Part shown: positions 47,339 through 58,215 of the stretch, piece by piece
Layout of the letters: the number at the start of each line of letters is the position of its first letter
Numbering within the stretch: position 1 is the first letter of the stretch
Assembly (NCBI RefSeq): GCF_000708205.1
Contig: NW_014575563.1
Coordinates: forward strand, 233,594-297,593
Length of the DNA: 64,000 nt
Origin: Mixia osmundae IAM 14324
Lineage: Eukaryota; Basidiomycota; Mixiomycetes; Mixiales; Mixiaceae
Direction: 5' to 3'
Program-made: the position numbers and the translations under genes
Notes under the pieces: model-generated
Databases searched by the model: none
Seen by the model: the letters and a program-made list of their open reading frames with translations, nothing else
Told to the model about the DNA's origin: nothing

Positions 47339-48550
47339 ATGAGGCTATCACTGCTATGGCTGTGCTTCGCTGCAACGTGCCAGGCTGCGCAGCTTTTGGT
47401 CTACACTCGCACGGCAGGCTACAGGCACGAGTCTATCCCGACTGCAGTGGCTGCCATTGAACAGTTTGGTCGAAACGCCTCGACGGGGCTCTACAATGTC
47501 GTCAACAGTGAGGATCCTGCAGTGTTCAACACGACAGCGTCTCTGCTTGAGTACGATGCAATTGCCTTTCTATCAAAGTGCGCGGCCATCCCGCGCTATG
47601 TAGCCTTGTGTCTCATATATACCGACCAGCTCGGATGAGATCCTCGATACGCCAACTCAGAGAGCCAACCTGGAGGCGTATCTCTTGGCTGGCAAGGGAC
47701 TCATAGGCATTCATTCTGGAAAGTCAGCGCATCCGTCTGCTGGCCAAGTATGGACCTGCGCTCAAATCGTCAGCGCAGCGCTGCTCTCTTCGATGTACCC
47801 TTCTTCGGTACCGCCCTGGGCGCATTCTTTGACTATCATCCGACATTGCAAGAAGCCGTGCGCCTTCTTGGTCAGTCTCCATGGTCGTGTACACTCTAAA
47901 GGAGGCGCAGACATTCGAAGTTCTCGACTCGGATCACCCTTCGACAAGCAACCTGCCGCCCGTCTTATCATTCGAAGAGGAGGTCTACCAGTATCGTAGT
48001 GATCCACGTGCGACGAACGTCACGCTCCTGCTCACTGTCGACCCTGCATCATACAGCGATCCACAGAACGGCACACGACCGTACTATCAAGGTGGCCAAC
48101 CTCATCCTATTGCCTGGTACAGAGACACTCCTCTCGATCTAGGCAATCGCACGAACACAAATGGTCAGAACGGTACAGATGGCACCGTTGTACAACCGGG
48201 CTCCTTTATTGCTACAGGTCGGACGTGGTACACCAGCCTGGGCCACCTGACAATGACGTGGCAAGACTCGACATTCTTGTCGCACGTCCAAGGAGGCATC
48301 AGTTGGGTCTTAGAGCTCGATAGCTCCTCGTCGACGAGCAGTAGCACGACGAGCATGGGTACAAGCGTCGCTGCGACTTCATCGCCAAGCACATCACCTA
48401 CCGCTGCATCCACTTCCTCGTGAGCGCGACGGGCTGTCCTCTGGACGAGGCTGATTGTGCGACAGACAAAGCAGTGCTGCCGGGCTTCTTGCAACAGAAT
48501 TAAGCATGGCCCTCTTGGCGGTCTGCACAGTGTTGTCACTCTCTATATGA
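47339..48550 (+). CDS. Secreted ThuA-like protein, probably GPI-anchored
   Basis: Signal peptide (LSLLWLCFAATCQA), then a ThuA-like domain (class I glutamine amidotransferase-like fold): LLVYTRTAGYRHESIP, YDAIAFLSN, NLEAYLLAGKGLIGIHSG, VLDSDHPSTSNLP, HPIAWYRD and GRTWYTSLGHLTMTWQD. A Ser/Thr stalk follows. Exons 47339-47577, 47630-47722, 47779-47857, 47902-48419 and 48505-48550. Without the last intron the protein ends at 48423 right after the stalk; splicing 48420-48504 adds SMALLAVCTVLSLSI, a GPI-type tail. The domain is tied to sugar metabolism in bacteria; its role in fungi is unclear. 324 aa. Confidence 0.75.
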
Positions 48551-48601
48551 TACGAAACATGATGTAAACGTATACAACAATATATGCTCATTACAGCTCT
48601 G

Positions 48602-49442
48602 TCATCGTCGAATGACGGGCTTGTAGTTGCCATGAGAGACAGCGACACCGGAGCCACGCCCGACAAACTTGTTGCCTGTGATGTGCGTCTTCTTCCCGTT
48701 GTTCTCAATCTCTCGAGCTTTCCTTGCGCCAATGTCGACCGCTCGTACTTGCGTCGTCGCCTTTGTGATCTTGACCGGTCGAGAACCGACGTACTTGCCT
48801 ATCCGCCAAAAGTGGTGGTCAGCCAGTGTCACGTTGAATGAGTCATAGCGCACCATTCATGGTCTTCCAGGCTTTCAAGAAGTCGTCCGGATCAGAGTAG
48901 CTCACAAAGCCAAAGCCCTTTGTCTTCATCGTCGTTTTATCTCTGACGACCTTGGCCTTCACAAACGAAGGATACCCGGCTTCTTTGCCAAACGACTTGA
49001 GCAAGGTCTCGTCATTGACATCGTTACCCAGATCGCCAATGAACAGTCTGAAATGAGCCGGATCCCACTCCATGAGCGAAGGATCCTCCCAGACTTCGCC
49101 TGCGCCCTTTCTCAACACCGTCGTTCTCGCCTTGCCCTTCATGGCCTTGGTATACTTGTTGGATGTGACGAACGATCGGGCAGCTTCTGGCGTATAGATC
49201 GACTGCTGAGCTGCCAAATCTACATCGTACCCTCCCGTGATGGCTTCCGAGGGGTAGTAGGAGGTCACTGCAGCCTGATGTTGGGCCGAAGCAGAGGTAG
49301 ACGCAGAAGCAGACGAGCCGTCGTATTGGGGATAGGCGAAGGAGGGATCCACTGCTCCACTGGAACCGCCTGCCGACTGCTGCTGCTGTTGTTGCCAAGC
49401 GTACCACCGGGCATAGTCCTCTGCAGTGTATTCAGAGGCCAT
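48602..49442 (-). CDS. RBM42: RRM protein RBM42
   Basis: RNA-binding protein of 261 aa. N-terminus Gln/Ser/Tyr-rich (YARWYAWQQQQQQ), then GEVWEDPSLMEWDPAHFRLF running into RNP2 (RLFIGDLGNDV), RNP1 (KGFGFVSYSD) and, after the intron at 48799-48853, KYVGSRPVKI. The order and the WEDPSL-EW block preceding the single RRM are characteristic of RBM42, linked to splicing and to hnRNP K in animals. The C-terminus is short and basic. A retrotransposon lies 127 bp upstream of the start, within the likely promoter. Confidence 0.93.
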
Positions 49443-49564
49443 CGTACAGGAAGCTTGTGGCAAAGCGAGCAAGAGCCCTGTCAGCCCTAGGCTCGTCTCG
49501 TCTCGCGACTGAGCTGAGCCGAGTGGGGCAAGGCTATAAATTGGAATTGGCACTCGATTTGTGA

Positions 49565-49569
49565 TGATC
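49565..49569. repeat. Target-site duplication, left copy
   Basis: TGATC immediately before the left LTR; matched by TGATC at 54056-54060. Confidence 0.8.
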
Positions 49570-49664
49570 TGTTGGAGGCAAGCCCAGCCTGCTATCACGT
49601 GACCCATTTGGGTGCCTTAAGCCACCGCGGTTGTACCGAACATAGATTGACTAATCGGTTGCCT
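49570..49664 (+). repeat. Left LTR, visible part
   Basis: Begins TGTTGG and matches the first 95 bases of the right LTR without any difference I can see; the rest falls in the N run. Confidence 0.9.
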
Positions 49665-52600
49665 NNNNNNNNNNNNNNNNNNNNNNNNNNNNNNNNNNNN
49701 NNNNNNNNNNNNNNNNNNNNNNNNNNNNNNNNNNNNNNNNNNNNNNNNNNNNNNNNNNNNNNNNNNNNNNNNNNNNNNNNNNNNNNNNNNNNNNNNNNNN
49801 NNNNNNNNNNNNNNNNNNNNNACACTTTGCCACAATGCTTACAGGGCTTACGACCCTTGACCTTTTGGTGTTCACGTCTTGACATGTTGCTTGACTGGGC
49901 CGGGAAAGCCGATGCAACTCCCTCCGTAGCACGCATCTCAGACGATAAAAAAGACCTCGAAGCCTACCTACGCATCTCTGCACGCTGCACACGTGGCGTG
50001 TGCATGGATATAGGAGGAGTCGAGACAGGCTACGAAGCCTCGAAGATCTTGGCTGACAATTACAGCAAGCTCAGTCGAAGGGAGCTCAAGATGAAGGAAG
50101 AGGAGTTCAACAAAATTTTCATGCGACAAGGCGAATCGCTGGACGACTTTGCCCGCCGCATCGAAGTTCTCGGCGCCGAGCTACGCGAATCTGACAGCAA
50201 AGTGTCGGCGGACTCAGAAGCTATGGCCCTCGCTCTGCTCGATGGTATCGACCCGCACAGATTCTCGGGTTATGGCATGGCAAAATACCATCTGGACGAG
50301 TATGTCCCAGGCAAATCTCGTTCAGCGCTCCGAGACGTCGTCNGTATCCTCAAGCGTGGCTCCACTGCGGACTCGGAAGGAGNTGCATCGGCTTTCCCGG
50401 CCCAGTCAAGCAACATGTCAAGACGTGAACACCAAAAGGTCAAGGGTCGTAAGCCCTGTAAGCATTGTGGCAAAGTGTGTCACCCNGCGGACCGCTGCTG
50501 GTACAAACCTCNCGACCCNNNNGGGTCGNGAGGCTCGAATCATGCCAAGTTAGCTCGCGAAAGTGTAAACAACGAGACCAGTGACGTTTATGCGCTGGCA
50601 ACAGCAGACAGCCAGCTGGAAGCCACATTTCTACTGGACACANGTGCTAATCATCACTATGTGTCCGATNGGAGGCTCTTTGAGACCTATCAGACCACTC
50701 CGCATGCATCAGTGAAGGGCATCACATCCCAGCCATTGGCCATCGCCGGCCAAGGACGCGTCGTCGTGTGGATCGAACGTAAAGGAAGTTGTTTCGAGCT
50801 CGTCCTGCCCACGGCATATCATGTCCCGACAATGAAGACCAACCTCATCTCATGGTCGAGTCTTGTTGAGGATGGCATTGTACCCTGCCCGCGGGGTCCC
50901 GATACTATCACTTTGACACACAAAGGCAAAGATCTCTGCTCATTCAAACGACGGAACGGCCTCTACTATGTGCGACAGGCCAAAGACGACGCGTTCGACT
51001 TCACCGCCACGATCACGCGTCAACTTGCGCACGAGCGGACAGGCCACAAGAACGACGAAGCGCTCTCGGCACTGCAGAATTGCAGTACTGGCTTCAAACT
51101 GGCCTCTGGCTCTTCCAAACCCATCGTATGCAAAGGTTGCCAACTAGGCAAAGGTCATAGGGATCCCTTTCCGGAGAGCCAGACTGTCGTCACAGAGCCA
51201 TTTGCACTCGTCTCCGGTGACATAGCAGGGCCGATTGGAGACGCAACCCCAGAAGGCTACACATACTTTGTCCTCTTCGTCGACCATTACTCCAGATTCC
51301 ACTTTGTCCGACTGCTACGGACTAAGGCAGAGGCCCTCGCAGCGCTTCAGGCGCTCCACCACAAGGTGGAGACTCGTTTCGGTCGGAAGATCAAGGTCTC
51401 CCGGTCGGACAATGACTCTGTTTTCCTATCCCGTCAGGCCGAGCAATTTTATGCCGAGACGGGCATAGAACACCAAACCTCGGTCATCCACACACCTCAG
51501 CAGGATGGGATGGCCGAGCGAGGTATCCGCACGGTATCAGAGGACGCGAAAGCCCTGATACACGGTGCCGAGAATCTACTGACAGAACGTAGCGTGCCCA
51601 AGCTATTGTGGGGCGAAGCAGTGAGAACTGCAACGTACCTCATGAACGTTACCTGGAGAAAGCCAATCCGAATGACTCCACACGAGCGTCTTACTGGCAT
51701 ACAGCCAGACCTGTCTCACCTGCGCGTTTTCGGATCGCCAGCTTATGCCCACATCCCGAAAGTGCTCCGCGATGGGAAATTTGGCCCCCATCGTCAACTG
51801 TGCATCTTCGTGGGATATCCAGACGGCAAGAAGGCCTGGCGATTCTGCTGGGACCCCAGAGCGGCCGAATTCATCGCCGCTCGCGAAGCGACGTTCATTG
51901 AATCTGCACGAGTTGAGACCTTCCATTCGGACCCCGTCATGGTTCCGGAGCGTCGTGGCGAAACATCTGAGCCACGCATACAAGAGATCATCGAGACAGA
52001 TCCTCACGAGACTGACTCAGATATCAGCGATGGAGACACTGCCGCCGATCAAGAAGGCTTTGTCTCTGCTGAAGAGTCAGCAGAAGAGGAGATGCACGAA
52101 CGCGGCATGAGTTCCCGACAAGCATGCCCGAGGGTGACCACTCCTACGGCGGAGCTAGTGGTGCCTCCTCCCAAAGATCCCTCGGGCAGTCGGGACGACA
52201 GAGCTAAGTCTACTCCTCCTCATCCAATTCTTGGCGCTGACCCTTCGGTCAGTGCTTCGATTGGTGAGATTGAGCAGACTGCGGCTGAGGGAGAACTGGG
52301 GCGCGGCAAGCGCACTAAGCGACCATCTGCAAAAGCTCGAGGCTTCGTTTCGCACTTGGCGCATAATCCCTCTATTGTGTCGATTCCGCGCAACGTCAAG
52401 GAAGCTCTTGCGTCGCCCCAGGCCGATTACTGGAAAGATGCTATGGACGCCGAATACGAGTCAATGGCAGCCAACAAAGTGTGGGAGCTTGTCGAGCTTC
52501 CACCTGGGCGCAAGGCAATTGACACGTTGTTCGTCTTTGCAACGAAAGTCGATGAGAAGGGCGAGGTCTATCGCTATAAGGCAAGGCTTGTCGCCAAAGG

Positions 52601-53942
52601 ATACAGACAAATCCCAGGAGTCGACTACTTCGAGACATCGGCGAGCGTGGCATCGCTGCCCGCCGTCAGGACCGTCCTGGCCCTTGCTGCCTCTCGAGAC
52701 TATGAACTCATCCAGGCCGACATCACCTCTGCATTCCTGAATTCGCCCCTCGAGGAGGACATATACATAAAGCAACAAGCCGACTACACCGTACCTGGTC
52801 AAGAAACCCTGGTGTGCAAGCTAAAGAAAGCGATCTATGGGCTCAAACAAGCCGGTCTGGCTTGGGTCAATACGCTCTCCGAACGACTCATTGCCTTTGG
52901 ACTTGATCAGACAGAAGCGGACCCAAACATCTACACGAAGCCGATCGGTGACGATCTGCTGGTGCTGATCGTCTATGTCGATGACCTCCTCATAGCATCG
53001 CCAACCCAGTCACTTGCGTGGGAGCTCGTCGATTTTCTCGCTCAGACATTCCAGTTCAAGAGAATCGGTGAACCGAAAAAGTTTCTAGGCATAGAGCTCA
53101 GCCGCAACAGGGCAGCACGCACCATCTCGCTGAGGCAATCGGTGTATGCTCAGGACATCGTCTCAAAGGCCGGCTTGGCCCAAGCCAAGACTCTTTCTGT
53201 CCCAATGGACAAGGCAACCCACCAGGCCATGCACGATCCTGATGGAAAGCCTTGTCTGAACGTCAAAGACTATCAGAGTGGCGTGGGCGCCCTGTCCTAC
53301 CTGGCCATGGCTACACGCCCAGACCTTGCATTTGCAGTATCCTGCCTGAGCAAATATAGCTCGTGTCCGACGGAGTTCCACTACAAAGCCCTCAATCACG
53401 CGCTTCGGTATGTGGCAGGGACGACTCATGCAGCCCTCGTCCTGGGGGGGGCATATCACTGGACTAGAGGGCTACTGCGACGCAGCGTTCGCCGACAATC
53501 CTGATACGGCCAGATCTTCCTTTGGCTATGTCTTCATGCTCGGACACGGAGCAATCTCTTGGGCCTCCAAGAGACAGACCTTGATTGCAAAGTCCACAGC
53601 AGAAGCTGAGATCGTATCAGCGTCCGAGACATTAAAGCAAGCGATCTGGCTAGGACGACTACTTAGGCAATTGGGGCTTGACCAGGGACCGGTCCATCTC
53701 CGTTGCGACAATCAAAGCGCTCTGAAGATCGCCTCGGGCTCGTATTCAGCAAGAACCAAGCACTTCAATCTCCGCTACAGAGATGTCGTCGAGCACGTGG
53801 CCAATAAGCTCGTCACCCTCTCACATGTCAACACGGCAGACATGATCGCTGATGGAATGACGAAACCAATGCCTCGTGATAGGCACACCCTCCTAGCCCG
53901 CGAGATAGGCATACAGATATAAGGCTGACCTTTGGGTGGGAG

Positions 53943-54055
53943 TGTTGGAGGCAAGCCCAGCCTGCTATCACGTGACCCATTTGGGTGCCTTAAGCCACCG
54001 CGGTTGTACCGAACATAGATTGACTAATCGGTTGCCTGTAGGACTACGTCCAATA
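53943..54055 (+). repeat. Right LTR, 113 bp
   Basis: Begins TGTTGG and ends CCAATA, near-perfect inverted ends. The right end is set by the target duplication that follows. The LTR is short, as in many fungal copia elements. Confidence 0.85.
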
Positions 54056-54060
54056 TGATC
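54056..54060. repeat. Target-site duplication, right copy
   Basis: TGATC directly after the right LTR; same as the bases before the left LTR. Confidence 0.8.
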
Positions 54061-54446
54061 AGGTTGTCTTAAGATCAGTGCATCTCTCTACCTTTGCCAG
54101 CCATGCTTATTGCACGCCGTCTGCTTGCTTCATCGTCTCATGACGACGAATGTAGTATGGCGCATCATGCCTCACTGCTGGCGTATCTCGAGAAGATTGA
54201 CGCAATCTGTAAAATCACCTTGTAGTCAAATGCAATGAGAGTGGTTGTAATGCAACACCCAATGAACGTCATTTTCACACTTGTGTCCAAACTGACAGGT
54301 TCGCGAGCGCATTGACAGTCGACAATGCGCGTCTTTGGGCATCTATGACCTGACGCATCCGGCGGTCAGTGCTTGCGAGCGATCTCTACCGTGCTTTGGT
54401 ACTGCAAAATGTCACGATGATACAACAGACACGGAAGTGGGGCATG
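54061..54446. other. Intergenic region downstream of the retrotransposon
   Basis: 386 bases between the element and the CAF1 stop codon. AT-richer than the genes; no further element, RNA or open frame that I can support. Confidence 0.4.
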
Positions 54447-55600
54447 CTACGCTCTTGCGTGAACGGGTGGTGCAGAGACCGGGTCTCGTATCGCAATGGC
54501 AGCCGTTGGCGCAGGCTCTGCCGCGTAGCTCACTGCTGTCGGCTGCGAATATAGACTTGAGCCAAGACCGTATAGCGCGCCCCTGGTTCCTCGTGTCGTC
54601 AGACAGATGCTCGGAAAGAGCGAGCAGATGACGTACAGGTATTTCGGGTCAATGTCATCCTCGAAGAATTTGGACCGCATCTTGAAGAATGTGGACGCTG
54701 TGAGGAGACTGTCGCTGCCTGCTTGGTGTTGTGGACCTATGCGAGTGACTTGCAGGTCATTGGCTACTTCTTGCAGTCCTCCCTTGAGCGTCTTGCATGC
54801 TTTCATCAAGTACTCTGTCCACAGACAGCTTTAGCGCGCCTGCTCACGCTTGCGGCGTTGCACTGACTAATGTCGTAGATGCAGGGGAACCAGAGCTTCA
54901 GCAGCTCGAAAAACTCGACCTCGGTCGTTGGCAGCGGTGCGCACGAAACGACTTTGAGCAAGTAGCCAAAGTCGTAGCCAGAGTGAAAGGAGATCCACTT
55001 TGTATCGTCGAGCAAGACCAAGCCAGAGGAGATGAGCAGCTCCCCAAAGTCTTGGACGTCTATGCCTTGTTCATCATGGCGCTTGAAGTTGATGCCTGAC
55101 TTTGTGAGGAGGTCTATCGATTCTGCTGCGTACATATCATTACTGCCATCTCAATCAGACCTTGGTGCGAGTGAAATAGGCGCCATGTTGGAGACTGACT
55201 GTAGAGAGAATTGAAAATTGAACTGCCAGCAGGATACGCCTTGTGGCATGTTCCCTTGCTCGTCTGCGAGTGCTACGCCAAGCTGGATGATCCTCAGCAG
55301 GTCGACATTACACCTGTCAGGCGCGTCATCAGCTTGGCCAATCGAGCGCATGTCGTTCTGCGAACCGGAGCGTCTGGTAGTGGTAGTCTGATGACGTCTT
55401 GAAGTTGCCGATGGGTCGAGCTACGACGCCGGGGAACTCGGTGTCCTGCAGGCGAAGACGAGACATGAGCGGAAGTTGAGTTGCGCTCTGCGAAACGAGC
55501 TTGCCATTGCTACGTATGGGTACCGATCGACGAGCGTTCGAATGTTGCGCATCTCCTCCTCGAGATTGTCCCGCCAGACCTCTCGGATTGTGCTCGTCAT
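54447..55600 (-). CDS. CAF1: CCR4-NOT deadenylase CAF1/POP2
   Basis: DEDD-type 3' exonuclease that shortens mRNA poly(A) tails in the CCR4-NOT complex, 292 aa. Blocks: [40 protein letters not shown] (first D and E), [47 protein letters not shown] (D) and [11 protein letters not shown]. Exons 55505-55600, 55366-55445, 55200-55313, 54868-55142, 54637-54814 and 54447-54582. Intron 1 begins GCAAGC and splits AM from DTEFPG, so the GC donor is required. The C-terminal tail after YGLGSS is Ala/Pro-rich. It lacks the Gln-rich N-terminus of yeast Pop2. Confidence 0.96.
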
Positions 55601-56197
55601 GGCAGTCGATAGGCCGCCGTTCGCAGACTTGGACTGAGTATCAAGTCAATTCATGATTTAATCAAATAATCCGTCACTGCTCGCAACGAGGTTGCGTGGT
55701 CGGACAGCGGCGTGATCTCTCGGCTCACAGGCCTCGCACGGACAGCACAGAGACCACCAAGAGGGGCATCTGCATCCACAGGCAAGCCTGATCGCAGAGA
55801 TCAGCCCGTCGTACGGGCCGCGCAATAGCAGACGGAGCGTCACACCTTTCCCTCGCAGACGGCCATCGCAACGCTTGCCTGAGCTGTCTCTGTGCCGCAG
55901 ATCTTCGTCCTCGACGTGCTTGCGATAGCTACTGATCGGCTACACGTCTCAGCAGCCCCTCGAGCACTCGTCACCGCTCTCGGCACGCTCAGCTGAGCCA
56001 TCCGACTTGTAGCCTCATCAGATCCTTTGGCGCTCTCCCCGACGGATCTGACCATCCAGAAGAGCAGCCGGAGTGCATTCCAGACGTATCGTCGGGCTGG
56101 TACTCGACAGGTCAACGCTTGCTCAAGCCCAGAGAGCCTCCCTTCCGCCACACCGTCGTCGTCGACGAGGGAGCTACTGGGCAGTGATCCAGTAGCA
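55601..56197. other. Divergent intergenic region, CAF1 / La-motif gene
   Basis: 597 bases between two start codons. Long frames cross part of it on both strands but look like shadows. No repeat or RNA gene seen. An upstream non-coding exon of the La-motif gene is possible. Confidence 0.4.
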
Positions 56198-58083
56198 ATG
56201 GCGTCACAACCGCCGGCTGCCAAGCCGATGAGCTGGGCAGATCGTGCAAAGCAGTCACGTCCTGCCACTTCTATCGGAACACCGAGCCAGGCAACCGCTG
56301 CAATAGCGCCAGTGCCCGCGAGGATGCCCGCAGCGCCGGCAGCTCTCACAAACGGCACAGCAGATGCCGAATCGCCCTTGACATCCTCCAACACAAGTCC
56401 CACACCGTCATCGTCAGTAGCCCCGAGCACGGTGGCATCTGTCGCGGGCAGCTCAACCGTGACTCACAGATCGAGCGACACTAGCATAACGCCGACTGCT
56501 ACCACCCAGTCCAGCGCATCCATTACCGGTGACGACTCGGATCCGAAAGAGAATCCAGAGGCGAGCAGTACGCAGGTCGTTGATGAACCAGGCTCGGCAG
56601 AACAGCCTGCAAAGCCCTCTCCTGCAAAGCCGGTCAATGTATGGGCACTACGGTCAGAGCAACGAGCTTCCGCACTGGCTGCTCCTCAATCATCCATTGC
56701 TCCATCTACGCCTTTGCCTGCCCCCATCGCAAGCGGCAGTGGCACCGCTTCAGATCAGCCAAAGCCCTCGAGGAGAGCACAGTCGCTATCTAGATCGTCA
56801 ATAGAGACCAGCTTGAGCTCCGCTGCGGCTTCCTTGAATCTACAAGACGAGCAAACATGGCCCGATGCAGCTCGTGCGAGTAGTATCGACCGATCTCGTA
56901 AGCCTAGACAGCAACAACAGCAGTTCGCTCCGCCGGTCTCGCCAGAAGGTGAACGCAAGAAGCGTGCGTGACTCTGGCTTTTGTCGCAGCTATGCTTGCT
57001 GAAATGGGGTTGTGTTTATGCACAGAGAGATGGGTCGCGATACCAGCTGACGTGACCATCAATGCTCCGCTGCCCACTCGACACACGAACGCAGGTTACG
57101 ATCGTAAGCCGAGGCCCCCTAGCAAGCCATCCCGGACAGGAAGCAGTGAAGCCGTGCAAGCGAGACGAAACGGCGACCCAAGCAGAATAAATGGCGCGAG
57201 TGCTGCCAATGGTGCGACAGGCGGCGCATCGTCACCTTCGCTCTCGAGCGAGATGCTCAAGACTAGCTCGTCCAGCAGCACCCGATCCCGCAATACGGAG
57301 AATAACCCTATCGCAATCAGCACAACGATTCCTCCCGAGGTTCTGAACGAGTCGCTGATCAGTAAGCTACCTGCCAAACCAGCGACCGAGCTCAGTTCGC
57401 CGCCGCCTCGCGCGGATCCGCAATTCGAGGGCGCGCTCAATAACAGGCAGAGACCACGTGCACCTTTGCAACACAGAGGTCGTGCAGGTTTAGGCTACAA
57501 CGGCAATATGAACAATAGAGCTTATCCTGCCATGTCATCGCCCGTCTCACCGGGCATGATGAGCATGATGCAACAGCAAAATCCGTACGGTTATGACGTC
57601 CACAATGGCTTCTATGCTCAGCAGCAACAATATCAATATCAGCAACAGCCCATGCAATTCTTTCCACCCCAGCAGCTGCCTCAACAGTCTGGCGCGCCCG
57701 TCTACGGCATGCAGCCATACGATAGGCCTTCGCCCTTGCAATTCTACAATCCGCCGCTCGATCCAACGCGACATTGGGTGCTCGGTCAGATCGAGTACTA
57801 CTTTGATGTGCAAAATCTTGTGAAGGATACCTTTCTCCGGAAGCAGGTAAGTTCTCGGACCCTTTTCCTCGAGCTCGAAAGCTCACTGGCTGAACAGATG
57901 AATCAAGAAGGCTGGGTTGACATCGCTCTTGTGGCCTCATTCAATCGCGTCAAACAGCTCACGACCGATCTCGACCTCATAAAAGACACCATGCTACTCA
58001 GTCCGCTTCTGGAAGTCGATCAGGAACGCAATCGCGTGCGTAAACTGGGCGACTGGCACGTCTGGGTCCTGCCGCAGCAATGA
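56198..58083 (+). CDS. La-motif protein (LARP1/Sro9-like)
   Basis: RNA-binding protein of 590 aa. The first 480 residues are low-complexity: Ser/Ala/Pro-rich with VNVWALRSEQRASA, RWVAIPADVTI and a Gln/Tyr-rich tract (YAQQQQYQYQQQPMQF). The HTH La domain sits at the very C-terminus: HWVLGQIEYYFDVQNLVKDT, FLRKQMNQEGWVDIALVASF and FNRVKQLTTDLDLIKDTM. This layout matches Sro9/Slf1 and fungal LARP1 without the DM15 repeats. Exons 56198-56963, 57026-57846 and 57898-58083. The last intron (51 bp) has no stop and reads through in frame, but would insert 17 residues in the La domain. Confidence 0.92.
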
Positions 58084-58215
58084 CAGACTCGGTGCTCCTC
58101 ACGACTGTAGCAAACCCCTTGCAGACACTTCGCAAATCGACTAGCATACAAAGAGAATGAACAGACAGTCCGTCCGAACTTGTTGTGACAAAACGATGTC
58201 AATCGCGTACAACCT

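Larger units (their letters stand above)
49570..54055 (+). mobile_element. Ty1/copia-type LTR retrotransposon
   Basis: A fossil or recent copy of a Ty1/copia (Pseudoviridae) element, about 4.5 kb. Parts in order: left LTR (partly hidden by a 157-base N run at 49665-49821), gag region with a zinc knuckle (about 49930-50500), protease, integrase (about 51000-52000), reverse transcriptase with YVDDLL (about 52390-53200) and RNase H (to about 53922), then the right LTR. The order integrase before reverse transcriptase defines the copia type. It looks largely whole, with about one break besides the gap and scattered ambiguous bases. The matching visible LTR parts and the 5-bp target duplication suggest a young insertion. 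It sits in the promoter of RBM42. Confidence 0.93.

Noticed and set aside
55840-56430. Long minus-strand frame antisense to the La-motif gene start
   Set aside because: Shadow of a Ser/Ala/Pro-rich coding region; no domain and no start context.
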